This document shows positions 9,444 to 17,486 of a stretch of DNA of 62,374 bases, piece by piece. The notes under the pieces were generated by a model that did no database searches, had not been told where the DNA came from, and saw nothing but the letters and a program-made list of their open reading frames with translations. Every line of letters starts with the position of its first letter. The stretch's first letter is position 1. A program made the translations under genes and the position numbers. Origin of the DNA: Gammaproteobacteria bacterium (lineage in GTDB: Bacteria > Pseudomonadota > Gammaproteobacteria > Steroidobacterales > Steroidobacteraceae); contig PLUE01000072.1 in NCBI GenBank assembly GCA_003164785.1, positions 1 through 62,374 of the forward strand. The letters are read 5' to 3'.

Positions 9444-9866
9444 TTAGAGTCGAATCGAGATTTCGTGCGGCCTGATCGACTTGCCGAGGGCTGGTCGTTT
9501 GAAGCGGTCGCCCGCGCAGGGCTTCCAGACAGGCGCACGAAATCTCCTTCCGTCCCATTGCATCGTGACCTCGTCCCACGTCTCTCCGTTCCACGGCGCC
9601 TTGGGCGAATAAGCACCTTCTGTGCGCTCGATCCAGAGAATACTTCGCGGGTCCGCGACGATGCCCACCTCCACCAGTCCGGAGGCGATGTCGGTGGCGA
9701 GTTCGGGAAAGCAATCCGTCACGGCGATGCCGCGATTGCCGTTGAGTTCTGTGAGCACGACGGTCAAACTGTCGAAACATTCATAGATGTCGACGCCGCA
9801 TAAACCAATCGCGCCCGTCCGCGACCGATACGTGTGCTTGAGCTTTGGCCGTACTCCATGGTTCAC
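9444..9866 (-). CDS. Conserved-looking hypothetical protein
   Basis: A 140-residue soluble protein reading from a GTG at 9866. It has no signal peptide or membrane segment. The central part (GVDIYECFDSLTVVLTELNG and WIERTEGAYSP) has the balanced composition of a real folded domain, and codon usage resembles the neighbours. Family and function are not recognised. It lies 29 bp downstream of the acvB-like gene on the same strand and could be co-transcribed with it. Confidence 0.55.
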   Translation of the reverse strand: MNHGVRPKLKHTYRSRTGAIGLCGVDIYECFDSLTVVLTELNGNRGIAVTDCFPELATDIASGLVEVGIVADPRSILWIERTEGAYSPKAPWNGETWDEVTMQWDGRRFRAPVWKPCAGDRFKRPALGKSIRPHEISIRL

Positions 9867-9895
9867 ATGAAGTTACCAACAGCGCACCGACCGAG

Positions 9896-11350
9896 TCAAT
9901 GAGGTTTGGCGGCGGCCAGGATGATTCGCGCCAGGCCCGGGTAGTCCCCGTCGAAATGATGACCGCCTTTGAGCTTCACGACGATCGCCTTGCGAGGATC
10001 GAGTTTGGGACATAGCGTATCGTCCTCCTCGTCGCCATAGATGCACAGCACCGGCATGCCGCTGATCCGGTCGACCTCCGGCAGCGTCGCCGGCCCCGAG
10101 TTGTCGTCCGAGATCCAACTGGTCATGTGGAACTCGAACAGCGCGTGTTCCGACATGCCCATGACAGCGGTCAGGGCAACGTGTGAGCGGGTTTCGGCAT
10201 CCAGCCTGTTGACGGCAAACGGCAGCACATCCGCACCCTGGGAATAACCGATCAACAGCACCCGCTGCTTGCCGAGCTGCTGGAGGTAGTACCGCGTCAT
10301 TCGGTCGATGTCCGCGGCGAGACCCGCCGGCGTTCGCGCGCTCCAGAAATAGCGTAACGAATCGAGACCGATGACCGGAATGCCGGCCGCGGCCAACGCG
10401 CCCGCAACATCCTTGTCGAGTCCGGCCCAGCCGCCGTCGCCCGACAAGATGATGGCAAAGGTATTGGAGGGCGTGCTCCCCGGAACGGCGGGAACGGTGA
10501 CGATGGGAAGATCGCCGAGGACGCCCGGGACCGGCGTCGCGACCGCCGGCGGGTGCTGGGACATGAGACTGTCGAACGCCGCGACGGCGTCGTTGCCGTC
10601 CGGGGCCAGCAGTTTGTATGTCGCGCCCGGCACCTGGGCGACGAAGTTGCGCACCGCTGCAACATCGCAGACCTGTTCGTTCCCGGTCTGCAGCACCTGC
10701 CAGTCGATTCTCGATTTCGTGGGGAGAAAATCCATGCCCTTGCCCTGCGGCAGTGCCGTGAACTCGACGCCGGAGCCCTTGCACAACGGTTTGCCCAGCA
10801 CATAGGCGGGGCAGAAGTCCATGCTCACGGCGCCCGCGAAGGTGCCTGTCGGGGACTGGACCAGGCTCGCGTAGGCGAGAGTGGCGCCGGCGGATGCGCC
10901 GCCCAGAATCGGAGTCAGATAGGTGGGGAGGCGGAAATAGGCCTGAACAAAGTGGCTCAGGTTCTCCAGATCCCCGTCGGGGAAAACGCATTGGCCGCCA
11001 TCGGTCTCGAGCGAGGCGTTGAATCTTGCCACGTCGAGTCCGGCGACCATTGCCCCGCTCTCGGCGATGCGCCGCGCCAGGGCGGCCATGCCGTCGTTCC
11101 ATCCCTGCGCGCCGGACAGCAACACCACGAAACCTCGAGGTGTGGTGGGGGGCGCGTAGACGGTGAAGTTCTCGAAACGTCCGTGGCTCAGTTGCTGCTC
11201 GGTGACCGGAGTCCAAACTGACGCCGCGGTCGGCAGTGCCGCTGGGTGAGAGGATCTCACCCGGTAAATGACGCCTCCCAGCACGGCGGCGACGACCGCC
11301 AAGGCGATGGCCGCCAAGGCAAAACGCGATGTCGCGCGTGGATGTTTCAA
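9896..11350 (-). CDS. AcvB/VirJ-family alpha/beta hydrolase (putative lysyl-phosphatidylglycerol hydrolase)
   Basis: The 484-residue protein starts at a TTG (11350) preceded by AAGGTG at good spacing; the frame is open further upstream but that part overlaps an ABC-transporter remnant. An N-terminal membrane anchor (about 8-29) exports two alpha/beta-hydrolase-like halves. The first has GGASAGATLAYAS; the second has the VirJ signature SGDGGWAGLDK and the nucleophile elbow GYSQGAD, with a late His in KLKGGHHFDGDYPG. AcvB of Agrobacterium hydrolyses lysyl-phosphatidylglycerol in the periplasm and is normally encoded with the synthase lpiA. No lpiA is visible here. Family assignment is firm; substrate is by analogy. 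Confidence 0.85.
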   Translation of the reverse strand: MKHPRATSRFALAAIALAVVAAVLGGVIYRVRSSHPAALPTAASVWTPVTEQQLSHGRFENFTVYAPPTTPRGFVVLLSGAQGWNDGMAALARRIAESGAMVAGLDVARFNASLETDGGQCVFPDGDLENLSHFVQAYFRLPTYLTPILGGASAGATLAYASLVQSPTGTFAGAVSMDFCPAYVLGKPLCKGSGVEFTALPQGKGMDFLPTKSRIDWQVLQTGNEQVCDVAAVRNFVAQVPGATYKLLAPDGNDAVAAFDSLMSQHPPAVATPVPGVLGDLPIVTVPAVPGSTPSNTFAIILSGDGGWAGLDKDVAGALAAAGIPVIGLDSLRYFWSARTPAGLAADIDRMTRYYLQQLGKQRVLLIGYSQGADVLPFAVNRLDAETRSHVALTAVMGMSEHALFEFHMTSWISDDNSGPATLPEVDRISGMPVLCIYGDEEDDTLCPKLDPRKAIVVKLKGGHHFDGDYPGLARIILAAAKPH

Positions 11351-11396
11351 AAGTGGGCACCTTGGGAAAAACGGACTCCCAGTATGCCACCGTCCG

Positions 11397-11576
11397 TCAG
11401 CGCGTCCGCAGCACTTCTTCGAGCCATCCCGGCCGCATTTCGGGCAACGATGCCAGGAGCTTGACGAGGTAGGGATGGGTCGGGTTGCGCAGCACCTCCG
11501 CGGTCGGCCCCTCGACCACGATCGACCCATGGAGCATCACGGCGATGCGGTCCGCGATCCGATGGACGTTGGCGAG
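11397..11576 (-). pseudogene. 3' fragment of an oligopeptide-type ABC transporter ATPase (OppD/DppD-like)
   Basis: On the minus strand about 59 codons ending in TGA (11397-11399) encode VHRIADRIAVMLHG, then GPTAEVLRNPTHPYLVKLL and a short tail. This is the segment after the H-loop in peptide/nickel ABC ATPases, including the NP-HPYT-LL motif before the C-terminal extension. Walker A, signature and Walker B are absent. Homology stops around 11571-11577, where a plus-strand TonB-receptor fragment begins head to head with it. Confidence 0.8.
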
Positions 11577-12176
11577 TGGGACAAACCGCAGATCTCGCAG
11601 AGCCTGCCGTCGGGCAACCTCGCGGTGTTCAATGGCAACACCGCGGACTCGAAGGGTGTGGAGATCGAGACCAGCGGCCCGCTGTTCCTGCCGGGATTGG
11701 GTTACTCGATCGGTTGGTCCTATGCCGATGCCAAGCTGACGAGTGACTTCTCGCTGCCGGCAAACAACGGCAGCGGCACCATCGTCGCGGGGGAACTCGT
11801 CGGCAAGTCCGGGCAGCAGCTGCCGGGCAGCCCCAAGAACAGTGCGACCGTCAATCTGACCTACGACCGCGGCCTGATGCCGGGATATGATCTGTCCCTG
11901 TTGCTGAACGGCACCTATCGCAGCGACATCAAGATGGGCATCGCGCCGGCGCTGGGATACACGACGCCGCCGCAGTCCGAGTCCTTCCTGGTCATGAACT
12001 TCGCGGCGACGGTTTCGCATGATTCCTGGCGCTTTACCGGCTATGTCCAGAATCTGGCCGGCAAGCAGGAGATCCTCGTGCCGGCCACCAACCCGAACCG
12101 GGTCGATGGGTTGTCGAACGATCAGGTCGTGAACATGCCCCGCGAAATCGGCGTGCGTGCGGCCTATAAGTTCTGA
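11571..12176 (+). pseudogene. 3' fragment of a TonB-dependent receptor
   Basis: About 201 codons from EWDKPQISQSLPSGN to the C-terminal aromatic residue (RAAYKF, stop 12174-12176) give the last beta-strands of a TonB-dependent receptor barrel. It resembles the corresponding part of the complete receptor at 43302-45731 (IDWKNPQIEA in the same position, and the same final-strand layout). No start codon, signal peptide or plug domain is present. The frame runs into the ABC-ATPase remnant across a sharp junction near 11571-11577. It is unlikely to be expressed as a functional protein. Confidence 0.85.
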
Positions 12177-12233
12177 CATGGCCCAGGGGGAGATCTTTGT
12201 CGGGCCGCCCGGATAGCTGGTAGGCTGCGTGGG

Positions 12234-13322
12234 ATGAGTCCCACAGCCCGCCGAGCGGACCCCAAAGACGAAGCGCGCACGCGCCATGGGCTGTTCAGGG
12301 CGATCCTGGCCGGCGCCGGACACACGCTGGCCGATGCCTTCGCCAACCTCGAGCACGCGCCCGAAGTCGAGCGCATGGCCCGGCACCCGAAGCGCGGGTT
12401 GCTGGGAGCGCGGATCACGGTGCCACCGGACGAGGGCGAGGGGTACTGGGACCTCACCCGAATTCGCGACGACATTTACGTGGTCGTCGCCAATTTCGCC
12501 TACAAGGACCTGCGCGTCGAACTCGTCCCCGGCGATGGGCTCGTGCAGTTCAATTTCAAGCTGTCCGGCGACATGTCGCTCGCCATCAGCCGCGCGGAGC
12601 CGTTGCGGTGGAACCGCCCCTCGATGCTGGTGTGGGCACAGCCGACCGGCATCGACATCAACGAGTGGACGGCGGCCAGTTCGCGCGAGCGATTCATCAT
12701 CATCAGCATCCGTCCCGAATTCCTGGCCGAACATTTTCTGGACCTCCACGATGCTGCGCCCGAACAACTTCAGGCCTTCGTGTCGAACAAACGCGAAAAG
12801 CTGATCTACACGCAACGTCCCTTGTCCTCCCAGGCCTTCGACGTGACGACGCGCCTCATCAATAATCCGTTCACCGGCACGCTCGCGCTGGTTTACACCG
12901 AAGCGCTGGCGTTGGAGCTTTTATGCTGCGCCGTGCTGAGCCTCACCTCGGCGTCCGGCGGCGCGACCGAACAGTATTCCGAGCGCGAACTCAAATGCCT
13001 GCACGCCGCCCGCGAAATCCTCACCCGCCAGCTGGCGCCGCCGCCGACCATCACCAAGCTCGCGCGCTCCGTCGGCATGGCGAAATCCACCCTGACGAAG
13101 GGTTTCAAGGCGGTTTTCGGCGAGACCATCCTCGACTTCAGTCTGGGATGCCGGATGCGGCATGCGATGGCCTTGATGCGCGACCAGGCGTGGTCGGTGG
13201 CGAAGGCGAGCGAGGCGGTGGGTTATGCCCATCCCACCTCGTTCACGACCGCGTTCCGGCGTCATTTCGGCATGCGTCCGATCGACGTGCGGCGGGTAAA
13301 GTCGCGCGAGAAAGGAAGCTAG
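12234..13322 (+). CDS. AraC-family transcriptional regulator
   Basis: A 362-residue regulator with a long N-terminal sensing domain and a C-terminal AraC DNA-binding domain (about 270-355). The first helix-turn-helix includes TITKLARSVGMAKSTLTKGF and the second ends with GYAHPTSFTTAFRRHFGMRP, the standard AraC signature. The N-terminal part has the cupin-like layout of PchR-type regulators. It lies 104 bp upstream of, and is codirectional with, the DgcA-like oxidoreductase, so that gene is a plausible target. The ligand is unknown. Confidence 0.9.
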   Translation: MSPTARRADPKDEARTRHGLFRAILAGAGHTLADAFANLEHAPEVERMARHPKRGLLGARITVPPDEGEGYWDLTRIRDDIYVVVANFAYKDLRVELVPGDGLVQFNFKLSGDMSLAISRAEPLRWNRPSMLVWAQPTGIDINEWTAASSRERFIIISIRPEFLAEHFLDLHDAAPEQLQAFVSNKREKLIYTQRPLSSQAFDVTTRLINNPFTGTLALVYTEALALELLCCAVLSLTSASGGATEQYSERELKCLHAAREILTRQLAPPPTITKLARSVGMAKSTLTKGFKAVFGETILDFSLGCRMRHAMALMRDQAWSVAKASEAVGYAHPTSFTTAFRRHFGMRPIDVRRVKSREKGS

Positions 13323-13426
13323 GCACTGGCGGTGAAACTCCTAGCAAATGCGGGTGGGCGCGAAGGTTTCGGCGATGCCTTCGGGCTATTGTGCTCGGAT
13401 TCCCGCGCTACCAGATCTCAGAGTAC

Positions 13427-15466
13427 ATGATGTCCAACGATCCGCTCCTGCAGCCCTACCGGCTCAAACACCTGACCTTCAAAAACCGGATCATGACGAC
13501 ATCGCATGAGCCCGCATATCCGGAAGACGGCATGCCCAAGGAGCGCTATCGCGCCTATCACGTCGAGCGCGCCAAGGCCGGCATCGCGCTGACCATGACG
13601 GCAGGTTCGGCCGCGGTCTCGCGAGACAGCCCACCCGTCTTCAACAACATCCTCGCGTTCAAGGATGAGGTCGTGCCCTGGATGAAGGACCTGGCCCACG
13701 CATGCCACGAGCATGGCACCGCGGTGATGATTCAATTGACCCATCTCGGCCGCCGTACACGGTGGGACAAGAACTTCTGGTTGCCGGTCGTCTCGCCGTC
13801 CCACAACAAGGAAGCGGCACATCGTGCGTTCCCGAAGAAAATCGAGGACTGGGACATCGAACGGGTCATCCGGGATTACGCGGATGCCGCCGAGAGAATG
13901 CATGCGGCCGGTCTCGATGGCATCGAACTGCAGGCGTATGGGCATTTGATGGATCAATTCTGGTCGCCGTTGACCAATACCTTGGATGCGCCGTACGGCG
14001 GTTCACTCGACCAGCGATTGCAATTCACCCTCGATGTGCTCACCGCCATTCGCAAGCGCGTCGGCATGGAGTTCATCGTCGGCATCCGTTATACGGGCGA
14101 TGAGGTCCTCGAAGGCGGCCTGACCAAGCAAGATGGCCTCAGCATCTCGTGCCGCTTCAAGGACAGCGGCATGGTGGACTTCCTCAACGTGGTGCGTGGC
14201 CATATCGATACGGACGCGGGGCTGACGGATCTGATCCCGATCCAGGGCATGCCGAGCTCGCCGCACCTCGATTTCTCGGGCGAGATCCGCGCAGCGACGC
14301 AATTCCCCACCTTCCACGCGGCGCGAATCCAGGATGTCGCCTCGGCGCGTCACGCTATCGCGGCGGGCAAGGTCGACATGATCGGCATGACCCGGGCACA
14401 CATGACCGATCCGCACATCGTGCGCAAGATCATGGCGGGCAGGGAGGATCAGATTCGCCCGTGCGTCGGCGCCAATTATTGCCTGGATCGAATCTATCAA
14501 GGCGGAGCCGCTTATTGCATCCACAACGCGGCCACCGGTCGCGAGTTGTTCATGCCCCACGAGATCGAACCGGCGGCGGTCAAGCGGACGGTCGTCGTCG
14601 TGGGTGCGGGGCCCGCGGGATTGGAGGCGGCGCGGGTGGCTGCGGATCGCGGCCACAAAGTGATCGTATTCGAAGCCGGCAGCAAACCCGGCGGCCAGAT
14701 CCGCCTGACGGCACGCAGCCAGCGCCGACAGGAAATGTTGGGCATCATCGACTGGCGCATGGACCAGTGCGCTGCGCGCGGGGTCGAGTTTCATTTCGAT
14801 GTGGTTGCCGAGGAGGCGCAGATCCTGGCGGAACAGCCGGACGTCGTCATCATCGCGACCGGCGGTTTCCCGCACATCGAGGTGCTCGAGTCGGGCAACG
14901 ATCTGGTGGTTTCGACCTGGGACGTGATTTCGGGCGCCCTCAAACTGAGCGGTCGCGTGCTGCTGTTCGACGATGCGGGCGATCATGCCGGTCTGCAGGC
15001 CGCGGAGTTCATCGCCGCCACGGGCGCGACATTGGAAATCATGACGCCCGACCGGGCGTTCGCGCCGGAAGTCATGGCGATGAATCTGGTGCCGTACATG
15101 CGCAGCCTGCAAAAGCAGGACGTGACCTTCACGGTGACGTTTCGCTTGTCGAGCGTGAGCCGCGACGGCCGGGAATTGGTGGCGGTCGTCGGCAGTGACT
15201 ATGGCGGCGTGCGCAAGGAGCGACGCGTCGATCACATCGTGGTCAATCATGGGACGCGGCCGAACGATGAGCTCTATTTCTCCCTGAAGGCGAATTCGCG
15301 CAATTTGGGCGCCGTGGACCAGGACCGCCTCATCGCAGGGCTGCCGCAGAATGCGGCCGGCAATCCTCGGGGTGCCTATCAGCTGTTCCGCATCGGCGAC
15401 GCGGTCGCGGCGCGCAACACCCACGCGGCCATCTACGACGCCTTGCGATTGGTGAAGGACCTCTAG
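13427..15466 (+). CDS. DgcA/TMADH-like FMN, Fe-S and FAD oxidoreductase
   Basis: The 679-residue protein (ATG 13427, a second ATG follows) has an N-terminal old-yellow-enzyme TIM barrel for FMN (MIQLTHLGRR, DGIELQAYGH, MIGMTRAHMTDPH), then Cys residues for a 4Fe-4S cluster (CVGANYCLDRIYQGGAAYC), and a C-terminal FAD/NAD-binding half (VVVVGAGPAGLEAARVAADR). It is close to Pseudomonas DgcA, which demethylates dimethylglycine, up to the shared C-terminal stretch RNTHAAIYDALRL. The partner DgcB is not visible, so the substrate is open: a methylated amine, betaine or an enoate. The upstream AraC gene may control it. Confidence 0.88.
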   Translation: MMSNDPLLQPYRLKHLTFKNRIMTTSHEPAYPEDGMPKERYRAYHVERAKAGIALTMTAGSAAVSRDSPPVFNNILAFKDEVVPWMKDLAHACHEHGTAVMIQLTHLGRRTRWDKNFWLPVVSPSHNKEAAHRAFPKKIEDWDIERVIRDYADAAERMHAAGLDGIELQAYGHLMDQFWSPLTNTLDAPYGGSLDQRLQFTLDVLTAIRKRVGMEFIVGIRYTGDEVLEGGLTKQDGLSISCRFKDSGMVDFLNVVRGHIDTDAGLTDLIPIQGMPSSPHLDFSGEIRAATQFPTFHAARIQDVASARHAIAAGKVDMIGMTRAHMTDPHIVRKIMAGREDQIRPCVGANYCLDRIYQGGAAYCIHNAATGRELFMPHEIEPAAVKRTVVVVGAGPAGLEAARVAADRGHKVIVFEAGSKPGGQIRLTARSQRRQEMLGIIDWRMDQCAARGVEFHFDVVAEEAQILAEQPDVVIIATGGFPHIEVLESGNDLVVSTWDVISGALKLSGRVLLFDDAGDHAGLQAAEFIAATGATLEIMTPDRAFAPEVMAMNLVPYMRSLQKQDVTFTVTFRLSSVSRDGRELVAVVGSDYGGVRKERRVDHIVVNHGTRPNDELYFSLKANSRNLGAVDQDRLIAGLPQNAAGNPRGAYQLFRIGDAVAARNTHAAIYDALRLVKDL

Positions 15467-15503
15467 CGGTCGAAGGTGCCGACGCGGTGCGCGGCGCCGG
15501 TAA

Positions 15504-16118
15504 TCAGGGCGGCGCTCCGGCCGGATTGAGTTCGCGATGCAGCCAGCTGCGGGCGAACTTCAGGTCGCGTTCTGCCGTCGCCACGGACACGCCGAGCACG
15601 TCGGCCGCCTCGTCCATGGTGAGCGCCAGGAAAAACCTCAGCTCGACCAGCTGCGCCTTGCGCGTGTCGATCGCCTCCAGCTTGTCGAGCGCGTGATTCA
15701 GGTCGAGCATCTGATCAGGTGATGTGCCGACCCAGGCCAGTTCCTCCGAGAGTGGAACCTTCAGCATGCCGACGCCCCCGCGGCGCTCCGCGACGTGGGC
15801 GCGGGCGTGGTCCTTCAGAATATTGCGCATCATCTTGGCGGCGAACACGAAGAAATGCACGCGGTCGAACCAGGTGACCTTCCGCTGCTTGAGCAGGCGA
15901 ATGTAGACTTCGTTGACCAGGGCGGTGGGTTGCAGGGTGTGGTCGTAGCGCTCGCGCTGCATGTAGCCGCTGGCAATGGCGTGCAATTGCGAATATACGA
16001 GGGGTATCAGATCTTCCAGGGCCGAAGCTTCGCCTTCCCGCCACCGCTGCAGCAAGACGGTCACATCGCCGTTGTTATCTTCCACCGCGCCGGACCCACG
16101 AAAGCGCGAGGAATTCAT
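15504..16118 (-). CDS. ECF-type RNA polymerase sigma factor (TIGR02999-like)
   Basis: A 204-residue sigma factor if started at ATG 16118; the frame is open upstream and neither start has a clear Shine-Dalgarno. Region 2 is seen in YSQLHAIASGYMQRER and TALVNEVYIRLL, and region 4 in LVELRFFLALTMDEAADVLG followed by SVATAERDLKFARSWL. The wording matches the ECF subgroup often encoded beside transmembrane Ser/Thr kinases. Here it is divergent from a lipoprotein and a kinase gene (16268-20156). No anti-sigma factor is visible, so control by phosphorylation is a reasonable inference. Confidence 0.9.
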   Translation of the reverse strand: MNSSRFRGSGAVEDNNGDVTVLLQRWREGEASALEDLIPLVYSQLHAIASGYMQRERYDHTLQPTALVNEVYIRLLKQRKVTWFDRVHFFVFAAKMMRNILKDHARAHVAERRGGVGMLKVPLSEELAWVGTSPDQMLDLNHALDKLEAIDTRKAQLVELRFFLALTMDEAADVLGVSVATAERDLKFARSWLHRELNPAGAPP

Positions 16119-16267
16119 CCTTGTCTCGCCCCAGAATTCAGTATGCATTAGCCGGCCGGACGGCGAAAGTGCTTCGATGCCACAAATTTGTCCAAACTTG
16201 GCTTCGCTTGAGGGATTTTTCGGTGCGCCTGCGCAATACTCGTGACAATCCATTCTGGGAGCCCTCC

Positions 16268-17470
16268 ATGAAGCTTGCCGTCGGCGTCATTGCCCTGTTC
16301 ATGCTCGGATCGATGATGGGATGCGGTCAGGCGGCCGACAGCGCCAAGTCCGCTCCCGGCCATGTCTGGCAGATGCGTAAAGTGAGCTTGATCGATGTGG
16401 GAGCGTCGCAGCCCAACCTGGTGGCCGGCAGTCTGCTGATGCCGCCGGACTGGAAGGTCAGGGCGACCGGCAACTACATCATGGATTGCGTGTTCAGTCC
16501 GGTTCGATTGGTGATCCAGGCGGGACGCCCGGACGATACTCTGGGCCTCAACATATTTCCGGGCGTGGTCGACGCCTGGTCGGACAATCCCCAGGTGATG
16601 CAGATGTATCGCACCGGCTACGCGGAATTCGCCAAGACCAAGCGGTGCAACGTCAAAGCCCCGCGCTCCATCGATGTCGCCCTGCACGAGGCACTCGGGC
16701 AACTCGGTGCACAGCCGGTCGGAAGCACCCAGGAGGTGCCGGGATTGAACGCGGAACTGCGCGCCGACGTGCAGCGGGTGAATCAGGAACTGGCGCAACA
16801 TCCCGGGTCGGGCACCCTTAGCGCGGAAGGCGGCCGGATCCGCTTCACTGCCACGAACAACAGCAAGAGCGTCGAAGGCTGGCTCATCCTGGTCATCACG
16901 ATCCGCACGACGCCGCTGCCCAACGGGCAGGGTTCTGTTTCCTTGATCGACGCGCCGCTCATTTGCGAGATGTATGCGGCTCCCGGGCAGCTCGACGGGA
17001 ACGAGAAAATGCTGAGTGCCATTCTCGGCACCATCCAGGTGGATCCAAACTGGCAGCGTTATGCGGCGCAGGATGCCGTGCAGGTGCAACAGATGATGCA
17101 GCAGGCCTACGCGCGCGTGGCCGACATCCACAACCAGATGATGCAGGACAACCTGCAGACGCAGCGCAAGATCGCGGCCATCCGGCAGGGAACGGCGGAC
17201 TATGCGCGCAAGGTCCATTCGAACGTGGCGAGCGACCGTGCCGCCGCGCTCGATCATAGCGCTCAGCAATTCAGCCTCTACATGGGAGATCAGGCGATCT
17301 ACAAGAATCCGACGACCGGTGAGCAGGTGCAGATGAGCAGCGCGTATGGGCATGCGTGGGCGAGCAGCACCGGCAACTCGAGCGACTATGTGCTCACCGA
17401 TTCGGCCTCGTATGACCCCAACGGCAAAGTGGGGGCCGGCACTTGGACCGAGCTGCAGCAGGAGCGCTGA
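16268..17470 (+). CDS. Predicted lipoprotein of unknown function in a sigma factor/kinase locus
   Basis: A 400-residue protein from ATG 16268, preceded by GGGAG. The N terminus is a lipoprotein-type signal (ALFMLGSMMGCGQAA), so it is probably anchored in a membrane facing the periplasm. The mature part holds a globular region with LNIFPGVVDAWSDNPQVM, a Gln/Met-rich helical stretch (VQVQQMMQQAYARVADI) and a C-terminal part with GHAWASSTGNSSDYVL. I do not recognise a named domain. It is followed after 16 bp by the Ser/Thr kinase gene, so the two are likely co-transcribed. Confidence 0.8.
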   Translation: MKLAVGVIALFMLGSMMGCGQAADSAKSAPGHVWQMRKVSLIDVGASQPNLVAGSLLMPPDWKVRATGNYIMDCVFSPVRLVIQAGRPDDTLGLNIFPGVVDAWSDNPQVMQMYRTGYAEFAKTKRCNVKAPRSIDVALHEALGQLGAQPVGSTQEVPGLNAELRADVQRVNQELAQHPGSGTLSAEGGRIRFTATNNSKSVEGWLILVITIRTTPLPNGQGSVSLIDAPLICEMYAAPGQLDGNEKMLSAILGTIQVDPNWQRYAAQDAVQVQQMMQQAYARVADIHNQMMQDNLQTQRKIAAIRQGTADYARKVHSNVASDRAAALDHSAQQFSLYMGDQAIYKNPTTGEQVQMSSAYGHAWASSTGNSSDYVLTDSASYDPNGKVGAGTWTELQQER

Positions 17471-17486
17471 GCGGCGCGGCTGGACG

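Noticed and set aside
9873..11390. 505-codon minus-strand frame overlapping the AcvB-like gene
   Set aside because: Arg/Gly-rich frame-shifted shadow; the AcvB frame has clear motifs.
11351..11530. N-terminal extension of the AcvB-like frame
   Set aside because: It reads through the ABC-ATPase remnant in the wrong frame; the TTG at 11350 has a ribosome-binding site and starts the membrane anchor.
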